Source of the DNA: CAZQBY01 sp964592405 [NCBI: uncultured archaeon]
GTDB taxonomy: Archaea > Altiarchaeota > Altiarchaeia > JAFGQM01
Assembly: GCA_964592405.1 (NCBI GenBank)
Contig: CAZQBY010000004.1
Span: 73,660-101,521 of the forward strand
DNA: 27,862 bases
Direction of reading: 5' to 3'
The position numbers were made by a program, and so were the translations under genes. Shown here in pieces: positions 22,248-27,862 of the stretch. Below the pieces are notes generated by a model. That model searched no databases. It saw nothing but the letters and a program-made list of their open reading frames with translations, and was not told the DNA's origin. Each line of letters opens with the position of its first letter. Position 1 is the stretch's first letter.

Positions 22248-23038
22248 CGATATTGGTCGAGGACACCGCGAAGCCCGGAAGCGGACTGATAAGCGAGCAC
22301 GGTTTTTCGGCATTCGTTGAGTTCGGGGATAAGACTATACTATTTGACACTGGACAGTCTGATGCCTTCATAAAAAACGCCGGGAAGCTGGGAATAGACC
22401 TTGATTTGACGGATTTCGTGGTGATAAGCCATGGTCATTATGACCACACCGACGGCCTGCCACATCTTATGAAGAGCTTCGACGCCAAGGAGATAACATT
22501 CGTCTCGCATCCTGGCATCTTTGGAGACAAGCTCCACGGAAGCAGGAACTTCATAGGCTGTCCCCTCAGCAGGGCAGAGGTGGAATCGAGCTTCAGGAAC
22601 TCCGTGTTCGCCAGTAGCCCGATTGAGTTCACTCCAGGTGCCACCTTCTTGGGGGAGGTGCCCAGGACTTATGAAGACCCGGGCACATGCGGAGACCATG
22701 TCGTGGCTGGCGCCGAGCAGCCGGACCCCGTGTCCGACGACTCCGCCGTTGCCTTCAAGACCAGGAAGGGCATCGTAGTGCTGACGGGCTGCTCCCATTC
22801 AGGCATATTGAACATCGTGAAGGGGGCGGAGAAGCTGGGCGACATTTATGGAGTAATCGGCGGCTTCCATCTCTGGGGCGCAAGCAAGGAGAGGCTGGAC
22901 AAGATAATAACCACGTTTCGGAAGATGGGTATAAAGGAGCTGCGGCCTGGCCACTGCACAGGCTCCGGGGCCATTGGGAGGATGGAGCTGGAGCTGGGTG
23001 CCAGGAGAATCACAACTGGGGAGGTAATCAGGATATGA
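22238..23038 (+). CDS. Metallo-beta-lactamase-fold hydrolase (COG1237-like)
   Basis: A 266-residue single-domain MBL-fold enzyme. The metal site is seen as ISHGHYDHTDGL (HxHxDH), GCSHSGI and GGFHLWG, with a further His in RPGHCTGSG. The sequence is of the COG1237 type, whose archaeal members have been linked to pterin chemistry, but substrates differ and none can be assigned here. It lies between the two MinD-type ATPase genes, overlapping the first by 10 bases and the second by ATGA, which argues for function in the same complex or pathway. The ATG at 22238 lies inside the last codons of the first ATPase gene. Confidence 0.88.
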   Translation: MEITILVEDTAKPGSGLISEHGFSAFVEFGDKTILFDTGQSDAFIKNAGKLGIDLDLTDFVVISHGHYDHTDGLPHLMKSFDAKEITFVSHPGIFGDKLHGSRNFIGCPLSRAEVESSFRNSVFASSPIEFTPGATFLGEVPRTYEDPGTCGDHVVAGAEQPDPVSDDSAVAFKTRKGIVVLTGCSHSGILNIVKGAEKLGDIYGVIGGFHLWGASKERLDKIITTFRKMGIKELRPGHCTGSGAIGRMELELGARRITTGEVIRI

Positions 23039-23883
23039 AAATAGCAGTAGCATCTGGGAAGGGTGGAGTCGGGAAGTCCATGGTGGCTTCAGCCTTGGCG
23101 ATGCTCTTTGCGAGGGAGAAAAGGATTGTTGCTCTGGATTGTGATGTTGACGCCCCGGATCTGGGCATATGGCTGGGCATCGGTGAGCTGGGCCGAGGTG
23201 AGAGAATATCAACATCAGAGAAGGCAGTCATAGACTACAACAAGTGCATAAACTGTGGCAAGTGTGCTCAAGTATGCAGGTTCGGCGCGATGGAGTTTGA
23301 TGGAAAACCAAGGCTTCTGCCTTATCTCTGCGAGGGTTGCGGCGCCTGCGAGGTGTTCTGCCCTGTCGGTGCAATACATCAGGAAGCGGTCAAAAATGGG
23401 GAAATTATCACAAAAGAGACCAAATATGGCTTTCCACTGGTAACAGGTCTCCTCTATCCCGGGGAGACCGGCTCCGGCAAGGTCGTGACTGAACTAAAAC
23501 AGAGGGCTGAGAAGTTCGAGCACGATGTAATGATACTGGATTCTGCGGCCGGGATAGGCTGCCCCGTCATAGCATCGCTCAATGGTGCCGATTACGCCGT
23601 CTTGGTAACAGAGCCAACCCCCTCCGGCTTTTCTGACCTGCAAAGAGTTCTGGAGATTGTCAACCATTTCAAAATCCCATACGGCGTGGTGATAAACAAG
23701 TGGGACATAAACAAGAGGATGAGTGCAGAGATTGAGAAGTGGGCAGGCAACAAGTTGCTCGGAAAACTGCCCTTCGACAGGGGGATTTTCGTGTCGGTAT
23801 CAGAACTCAGGCCGGTTATGGAAGGCAATTCTGCAGTAGTCGCTGAAATGAAAGGCATATTTAAAAAGCTTATGCAATCATGA
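23035..23883 (+). CDS. MinD/Mrp-type ATPase with inserted 2x[4Fe-4S] ferredoxin domain (second copy)
   Basis: A 282-residue paralogue of the first ATPase. Walker A reads SGKGGVGKSM with Met at the usual Thr position. DCDVDAPDLG and DSAAGIGCP mark the switch and Walker B regions. Cluster ligands are Cys71-74-77-81 and Cys99-102-105-109. A much longer open frame exists upstream, but it would overlap the whole end of the hydrolase gene and has no ATPase-like content, so ATG 23035 (ATGA with the hydrolase stop) is chosen; GAGGT lies just before it. The two ATPases probably form a heterodimer, as inferred for the ORP-type pairs. Confidence 0.92.
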   Translation: MKIAVASGKGGVGKSMVASALAMLFAREKRIVALDCDVDAPDLGIWLGIGELGRGERISTSEKAVIDYNKCINCGKCAQVCRFGAMEFDGKPRLLPYLCEGCGACEVFCPVGAIHQEAVKNGEIITKETKYGFPLVTGLLYPGETGSGKVVTELKQRAEKFEHDVMILDSAAGIGCPVIASLNGADYAVLVTEPTPSGFSDLQRVLEIVNHFKIPYGVVINKWDINKRMSAEIEKWAGNKLLGKLPFDRGIFVSVSELRPVMEGNSAVVAEMKGIFKKLMQS

Positions 23884-24413
23884 TCGGCAATAACCCAGAC
23901 AACGATTGGATTATGCCGGAAATAGAATACAAACCGATAGGGATTATCCATTCTCCTTTCAAGAAGGTTAGGGGGACACCCATACAGGCAGAAAGTGCCA
24001 AGGGTGTTGAAGGGACAGTTGAAGTATTTCCTGAATATTCTGAAGGATTAAAAGGTATAGAGGGGTTTTCACATCTTATACTAATCTACCATTTCCACAT
24101 GTCCGGCAAAGCGTCTTTGACCGTAATCCCTTATATGGACATCCATCCACACGGGGTATTTGCGACAAGGGCACCCTCCCGCCCAAACCCAATAGGTTTG
24201 TCAGTAGTGGGCCTTACAGGAGTTGAGGGAAATATCCTCCATGTCCGCGACATAGATGTCATAGAGGGTACTCCCCTTCTGGACATCAAGCCTTATGTGC
24301 CGGAATTTGATGTGAGGGATGCTGAGAGAATAGGATGGCTCGAAAAGAACATACAGAAGCTCTCAAAATCAACAGATGATGGAAGATTTACAAATGGCGG
24401 GATGATAAAATGA
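23880..24413 (+). CDS. trmO: TrmO-type tRNA t6A37 methyltransferase (TsaA/YaeB family)
   Basis: It shows the TrmO family core: IGIIHSPFK near the start, QAESAKGVEGTVEVFPEY, the conserved HPHGVFATRAPSRPNPIGLS and IEGTPLLDIKPYVPEFD. The bacterial enzyme methylates the N6 of threonylcarbamoyl-A37 in tRNA-Thr using SAM in an unusual beta-barrel. Archaeal members of this family in metal-cofactor operons may have another substrate. The start at 23880 is ATGA-coupled to the ATPase gene; an internal ATG at 23913 would give the more usual N-terminus and cannot be excluded. It overlaps the next methyltransferase gene by ATGA. Confidence 0.85.
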   Translation: MIGNNPDNDWIMPEIEYKPIGIIHSPFKKVRGTPIQAESAKGVEGTVEVFPEYSEGLKGIEGFSHLILIYHFHMSGKASLTVIPYMDIHPHGVFATRAPSRPNPIGLSVVGLTGVEGNILHVRDIDVIEGTPLLDIKPYVPEFDVRDAERIGWLEKNIQKLSKSTDDGRFTNGGMIK

Positions 24414-25018
24414 AGCCGCATGAGACAAGGAATTATCTGGATTTCTACAAGACGCATCTTGGGCATGAGATATTAAGGAGGGAGGCCGGCTACGTGCGCG
24501 CATGGCTGGGTGATTGTGAAAGGATACTGGATGTCGGCTGCGGGCCGGGCGTCTTTGAAAAGGAACTGCAGGACATGGACATTACAGGAATTGATGCCTC
24601 CCCGGAGATGATAAAACTGGCCGGCGAGAACTCCGGAAACCGGTTTATCATTGGAAGGGCCGAAGAGCTGCCATTTTCTGACTCCTCTTTTGATGGTGTG
24701 TTTTTCATTACTTCGCTTGAGTTCACACAGGATTATGGGAAAAGTCTGGATGAGGCAGCAAGGGTCCTGAAGGAGGGCGGGAAGATACTGATTCTTATGC
24801 TGAACCCAGAATCGCAGTACTTCAGGGAAAAACTGAAAAAGGGCAGTTATATAGCCACTAATATCAAACATACTGATTTGAATGCGATAAAGGATTATTC
24901 ATCAAAGAAATTTGACATAACAGTAGAGTATCTCTTGGGCATAAGGGGCAAAGAGGTGTTTGTGTCCAAGGATCCAAGATATGCCAGTCTTTATGTCATA
25001 AAGGGTATCAAAAGATGA
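24410..25018 (+). CDS. Class I SAM-dependent methyltransferase
   Basis: A 202-residue Rossmann methyltransferase of the UbiE type: motif I RILDVGCGPGVFEKEL, an acidic strand end in ITGIDASPEMI, GRAEELPFSDSSFDGVF and LKEGGKILILML. No extra substrate domain is present, so a small-molecule or protein substrate cannot be told apart. It is ATGA-coupled to trmO upstream and to the radical SAM gene downstream, so the three SAM-using proteins are made together. It may act on a metal-binding cofactor or on tRNA; that is inference from context only. Confidence 0.85.
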   Translation: MKPHETRNYLDFYKTHLGHEILRREAGYVRAWLGDCERILDVGCGPGVFEKELQDMDITGIDASPEMIKLAGENSGNRFIIGRAEELPFSDSSFDGVFFITSLEFTQDYGKSLDEAARVLKEGGKILILMLNPESQYFREKLKKGSYIATNIKHTDLNAIKDYSSKKFDITVEYLLGIRGKEVFVSKDPRYASLYVIKGIKR

Positions 25019-25794
25019 AAACAGTCTACGGCCCGGTGCCGTCCTGGAGGCTTGGCAGGTCATTGGGGGTGGACCCCGTCTGCGCGCGGGAGAAGACCTG
25101 CTCTTTTGACTGCGTCTATTGCCAGCTGGGGAGAACAATACATAAGACAGACCAACGAAGGATATTTGTAAGCACAAAAGATGTTGCAAGAGATCTAGAA
25201 CAGATCCTTCCAAAGGTGGAGGCCGATATAATAACGTTCTCCGGCACTGCCGAGCCGACCTTGGCAGGCAACTTGAGCGAGATTGTTGACACTGTGAGGA
25301 AAATCTCGGATTTGCCGCTGGCAATACTGACCAACTCCTCCCTGATAAACCGGAAGGATGTTAGAGCTGACCTGTCAGGATTCGATGTTGTTGTCGCAAA
25401 GCTGGATGCGCCCAATCAAAGCCTGTTTGGGAAGATAAACCGGCCCATTGCCAGTGTGGCATTTGATGAGATGCTTGACGGGATAGAGGCTTTCAGGGAT
25501 GAGTTCAGCGGAAAGCTGGCCCTGCAGATGATGTTCATAGACAAGAACAAGGCCCATGCGAAGGAAATGGCTGCTGTGGCAAGGGAGATAAAACCAGACG
25601 AGGTGCAGATAAACACACCTCTCAGACCATGTCCCGTGAGGGCTCTTCCACCTCATGACCTGATCCACATCACATCTGATTTCCACGGACTCAGGACAGT
25701 CTCTGTCTATGAGGCCAAGAGGCCGGACGTCTCCATGGATGACATAAGGGAGGTCAGAAGAAGGAGGCCGCCCCGCAAAGACGGAAGCTTTTGA
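25015..25794 (+). CDS. Radical SAM enzyme (COG0731-like)
   Basis: A 259-residue radical SAM protein with the cluster motif CSFDCVYC (CxxxCxxC) at about residues 29-36, followed by FSGTAEPTL (the GGEP-like SAM-binding segment) and LAILTNSSL. It is a short partial TIM barrel without a SPASM or other C-terminal cluster domain; the tail is basic (RRRRPPRK). COG0731 also includes the tRNA wybutosine enzyme TYW1, but the motifs here do not prove that activity. The gene overlaps the methyltransferase gene by ATGA and ends 40 bases before the ferritin gene. Confidence 0.87.
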   Translation: MKTVYGPVPSWRLGRSLGVDPVCAREKTCSFDCVYCQLGRTIHKTDQRRIFVSTKDVARDLEQILPKVEADIITFSGTAEPTLAGNLSEIVDTVRKISDLPLAILTNSSLINRKDVRADLSGFDVVVAKLDAPNQSLFGKINRPIASVAFDEMLDGIEAFRDEFSGKLALQMMFIDKNKAHAKEMAAVAREIKPDEVQINTPLRPCPVRALPPHDLIHITSDFHGLRTVSVYEAKRPDVSMDDIREVRRRRPPRKDGSF

Positions 25795-25834
25795 ATAGAA
25801 AACACCTAAAAACAAAACACCAAAACAACTGAAA

Positions 25835-26089
25835 ATGACCGGAGAGCACGAGGGAAGGGAGAACCTTACGGAAGAAACAAAAAATCTGGAGAGGGCAAGG
25901 CAGTCGCTTATCGAGGAGCTGGAGGCGATAAACCGGTATCAGGAGAGAGTGGAGGCTACCAAGGACGCGGAGCTGAAGAAACTGCTGGAGCACAACCGCG
26001 ACGAGGAGAAAGAGCACGCAGCGATGCTAATCGAGTATCTGCGCAAGAGAGACAAGACTCAAGACAGGATGTTCGAGGAGCACGACTGA
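25835..26089 (+). CDS. EncFtn-type (encapsulated-ferritin family) iron-oxidising protein
   Basis: An 84-residue helical protein matching EncFtn, whose decamers oxidise Fe(II). Comparison with the Rhodospirillum rubrum protein (recalled) places the ferroxidase ligands Glu32, Tyr39, Glu62 and His65 at Glu28, Tyr35, Glu58 and His61, and the entry-site pair at Glu27 and Glu30. HNRDEEKEHAAM is essentially the family signature. Trp38 is replaced by Arg34. There is no C-terminal encapsulin-targeting peptide after residue 70, and no encapsulin gene lies in the window. The 40-base gap before it shows no clear TATA box, so read-through from the metal-cofactor operon is likely. Confidence 0.88.
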   Translation: MTGEHEGRENLTEETKNLERARQSLIEELEAINRYQERVEATKDAELKKLLEHNRDEEKEHAAMLIEYLRKRDKTQDRMFEEHD

Positions 26090-26123
26090 TGGTATTTGTA
26101 TATCTTGCCCCTAAAATATCCCT

Positions 26124-26747
26124 ATGCCACCAAAGCCTCATAGGAGAGCGGTCCTTCTGACTCCCGATGGCAGGCCAAGAACCGGGGCATTTGTCAATAT
26201 ACATGAGAGCAGGCTGGCTGGGAGCGCCCATAGCATAGTCGAGCGCGGCTCTCATGAGGGCAAGCCGGTCATCCTTCGTCGGCCCGAAAACAGATTTGGC
26301 ATACGCATGCTTGTCATGAGCCACGTACTCAATGAGCATCTGAGGAAGCATGGCTTTCCGGTGCCAGAGCTGAACGCCCTTGCACTTGTTCAGGGGGAGT
26401 CTGGCCACAGGAAGCTGGCGCATGTCATGGATGACCTGACGGAGGGTGGAAGGCTGGAGGCTGTCACGATGTTCAAGGATGGATGGGAACTGATGCCTTC
26501 TGCACGATTGTCTCCAAATATCGCAAGATTCGAGAGAGAGGCCCTGCAGCACAAAGCTAGGGCAGAGGCAATGGGATTTAAATTCAGGGGTCCAGAATTT
26601 ATGCTCGTCAGGGATCCGGAAACCAAGAGGATTGTGAGAATCGCCATAACGGACACTAAGACAGTCGATGGACATGGCGAGCACTGGGATGAAGTTATGC
26701 GTAAGTACACCTTCTTGGATAATGCCGTAAGGGGGAAGCTGCACTAA
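26124..26747 (+). CDS. Unrecognised 207-aa protein, faintly kinase-like
   Basis: I do not recognise this family. The protein is soluble, without Cys clusters or membrane segments. ESRLAGSAHSIVERG followed by GKPVILRRP could be a glycine-poor nucleotide loop and strand, and KRIVRIAITDTKTVDGHG recalls the metal-binding strand and DFG-like region of kinase folds. The canonical HRD motif is missing, so any phosphotransferase role is speculative. A TATA-like TTTGTATAT lies about 26 bases before the ATG, so it has its own leaderless promoter after the ferritin gene. It ends 4 bases before the convergent membrane protein gene. Confidence 0.55.
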   Translation: MPPKPHRRAVLLTPDGRPRTGAFVNIHESRLAGSAHSIVERGSHEGKPVILRRPENRFGIRMLVMSHVLNEHLRKHGFPVPELNALALVQGESGHRKLAHVMDDLTEGGRLEAVTMFKDGWELMPSARLSPNIARFEREALQHKARAEAMGFKFRGPEFMLVRDPETKRIVRIAITDTKTVDGHGEHWDEVMRKYTFLDNAVRGKLH

Positions 26748-26751
26748 TCAG

Positions 26752-27600
26752 TTATCTCCTGACCCTCACATACCAGTATATCACGCCCCCCAGCAGCACG
26801 AAGACCAAGACCCAGCTTATCCAACTGTTGTCGGTGCCCTCCTCTCTGCCAGACTCTTCGGGCGCGGCTAGCTCCGGAAACTCCCAGACGCAGACCAAAT
26901 CGTCGAACGGGTTGGTCCACGGGACGAAGTCAGTCTTTTGCCAGACAATCCTAGTCCGGTTACCCTGGCTGGTGGATGAATAGCCGGACGGCGAGCACTT
27001 GACGGATTCTGCTCCCTCCGGCAGCAAGAACTCGAACCTGCCGGCTGGGGTGATGTGATTGTCGGGGGTGCTGCCGTTGATGAGGAGGTTCACGTTGTAG
27101 CCGAAGATGTCTCCGTAGAGGGGCTCGGAGAAGCGGATTACCCATTCTTTCTCCTGGCCGGGGGCGAAGGTCGAGTTCCAGCCCTCCAGGAGCAGGTCAA
27201 CGGTTATGAGGCCCGTGTCCTCATGGAGGGTGGCCCCCTCGGGAAGGTCAAGGGCTCTTATGTGAAACTTCCTCGTCCTGTCGTCAGTGTTCTTGAGCAT
27301 GTAGATGGCTGTGACGTAGGCCTCTCCTCCGGACAGGTCCGCCATGACATTCACGCTCCCTATCCTCAGGGGGCCGTTGTAGCGCAGGGCGTCTTTGAAG
27401 GCCAGCTCGTTGATGAAGAGGTCGGTGAGGTCGCCGGAGGCCGACATAGACTTCAGCTCCTCGTAGCCTGACTTGCTGCAGTACTCCTCTATGCCGTAGC
27501 GGGAGCAGTAGAGGGGCTCGTCTTCAAGGGGGACATACGCGGCCGACGCGAGGGCCGCGAGCAGAGCCAAAGAAACCAGAGCAAAGAGTTTCATTTTCAT
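26752..27600 (-). CDS. Type I membrane protein with large extracellular beta domain
   Basis: A 282-residue protein with a cleavable-looking signal peptide (MKMKLFALVSLALLAALASA, cleavage near residue 20). The exported region of about 225 residues is rich in beta strands and has Cys pairs in YCSRYGIEEYCSK and further Cys near residues 205 and 238. A C-terminal membrane helix (WISWVLVFVLLGGVIYWYV) ends in basic residues. It probably sits in the envelope facing outward. No enzymatic motif is visible and the family is unknown to me. The start ATG at 27600 has a TATA box about 25 bases upstream; an alternative ATG lies two codons inside. Confidence 0.7.
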   Translation of the reverse strand: MKMKLFALVSLALLAALASAAYVPLEDEPLYCSRYGIEEYCSKSGYEELKSMSASGDLTDLFINELAFKDALRYNGPLRIGSVNVMADLSGGEAYVTAIYMLKNTDDRTRKFHIRALDLPEGATLHEDTGLITVDLLLEGWNSTFAPGQEKEWVIRFSEPLYGDIFGYNVNLLINGSTPDNHITPAGRFEFLLPEGAESVKCSPSGYSSTSQGNRTRIVWQKTDFVPWTNPFDDLVCVWEFPELAAPEESGREEGTDNSWISWVLVFVLLGGVIYWYVRVRR

Positions 27601-27617
27601 TTTGGTTATCGCAGGGG

Positions 27618-27627
27618 ATTTAAAAAT
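27618..27627 (-). promoter_or_regulatory. TATA box for the type I membrane protein gene
   Basis: Minus-strand TTTTTAAATC lies about 22-25 bases before the ATG at 27600 and only five bases after the stop of the preceding leucine-rich-repeat gene. The spacing indicates a separate leaderless promoter. Confidence 0.5.
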
Positions 27628-27631
27628 GAGG

Positions 27632-27862
27632 TCACTGGACTTTGGACCAAGATATGTCGCATTCGCCCAGAGCTTTCTTCAGACCCATGTATTCCTCTCT
27701 TGAAACCCCGGTGCCGCTCAGGTCCAGCCGCTTCAGATTCCTCAGCCCGGAGAGGGGTCTGATGTCGGAGACCTTGGTGTCATACAGCCACAGCCACTTC
27801 AGATTCCTCAGCCCGGAGAGGGGCGTGATGTCGGAGACCCTGGTGTCGCTCAGCCACAGCTC
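27632..27862 (-). CDS. Leucine-rich-repeat protein, C-terminal part, cut by window edge
   Basis: The visible 76 residues are two full and one partial 22-residue leucine-rich repeats of the form LxxLxLxxTxVSDIxPLxGL, then a capping tail KKALGECDISWSKVQ. This repeat type is common in bacterial and some archaeal surface or binding proteins. It mediates protein contact; no enzyme domain is seen in this part. The N-terminus lies beyond the window, so secretion cannot be judged. The final stop (TGA) is at 27632-27634. Confidence 0.8.
   Translation of the reverse strand, partial: ELWLSDTRVSDITPLSGLRNLKWLWLYDTKVSDIRPLSGLRNLKRLDLSGTGVSREEYMGLKKALGECDISWSKVQ
27731..27862. repeat. 66-bp tandem repeat encoding leucine-rich repeats
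   Basis: The sequence beginning CTTCAGATTCCTCAGCCCGG recurs with period 66 (27731 and 27797), with only a few differences between copies. The near-identity at DNA level points to recent repeat expansion. Confidence 0.85.

Noticed and set aside
22687-23034. Long N-terminal extension of the second MinD ATPase
   Set aside because: The extension overlaps most of the hydrolase gene in another frame, has Arg/Gly-rich out-of-frame composition, and a clean ATGA start exists at 23035.
25795-25834. Half of a DtxR-type operator (ACCTAA) before the ferritin gene
   Set aside because: Only one half-site is present in an A-rich stretch; there is no inverted partner and no clear TATA box.
25835-26747. A complete encapsulin nanocompartment (ferritin plus shell)
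   Set aside because: The next gene is 207 residues, without HK97-fold shell features, and the ferritin lacks a targeting peptide.

Overview
The window comes from an archaeon with roughly balanced base composition. The evidence is an Alba chromatin protein, a KH/zinc-ribbon protein of archaeal type, a DUF460 protein, an archaeal-style EPSP synthase, heavy AGG/AGA and ATA codon use, and many genes whose TATA-like box lies about 25 bases before the start codon (leaderless transcription). A bacterial-type aspartyl-tRNA synthetase and an anaerobe-type Re-citrate synthase suggest gene gain from bacteria and an anaerobic life. A DPANN or other uncultivated lineage would fit, but the lineage cannot be fixed from sequence reading alone.

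Left part (1-5051): the edge holds the start of a chorismate mutase and a tiny zinc-ribbon protein. These diverge from a methyltransferase-like gene. A large coiled-coil protein follows. Then comes an iron-uptake unit: a DtxR-family regulator with a fused FeoA domain, overlapping feoB by ATGA, behind a palindromic operator that abuts the TATA box.

Middle (5048-13183): two minus-strand operons lie here. One is alba, KH protein, aspS, in transcription order. The other is a Cys-rich exported protein, a short DUF460 protein and a DUF202 membrane protein. An anchored extracellular protein and aroA follow. Re-citrate synthase, aconitase and isocitrate dehydrogenase (11879-16169) form a complete acetyl-CoA plus oxaloacetate to 2-oxoglutarate branch, read from a mirror-symmetric divergent promoter of about 39 bases. 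Next on the minus strand is an envelope operon with a membrane-anchored HtrA-like protease (16166-18159).

Right part (18246-26089): this is the most striking region. It is a long, tightly coupled plus-strand operon: DUF134 regulator, DUF5320 protein, two dinitrogenase-cofactor (DIM/NifX-like) proteins, a cation-diffusion transporter with its own DIM domain, a small membrane protein, two MinD-type ATPases each carrying two inserted 4Fe-4S clusters, a metallo-beta-lactamase-fold hydrolase, TrmO, a class I methyltransferase and a radical SAM enzyme. An encapsulin-type ferritin (EncFtn) follows 40 bases later. The content resembles the orange-protein (ORP) clusters of anaerobic bacteria, extended with metal transport, tRNA modification and iron storage. 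A 14-base perfect palindrome sits just before its TATA box. The window ends with an unrecognised protein, a type I membrane protein and the C-terminus of a leucine-rich-repeat protein.

Together the genes suggest an anaerobe that imports Fe(II) (DtxR-FeoA/FeoB), handles metal or Fe-S intermediates (ORP-like operon) and stores iron (EncFtn). No tRNA, rRNA, CRISPR array or transposon was seen.
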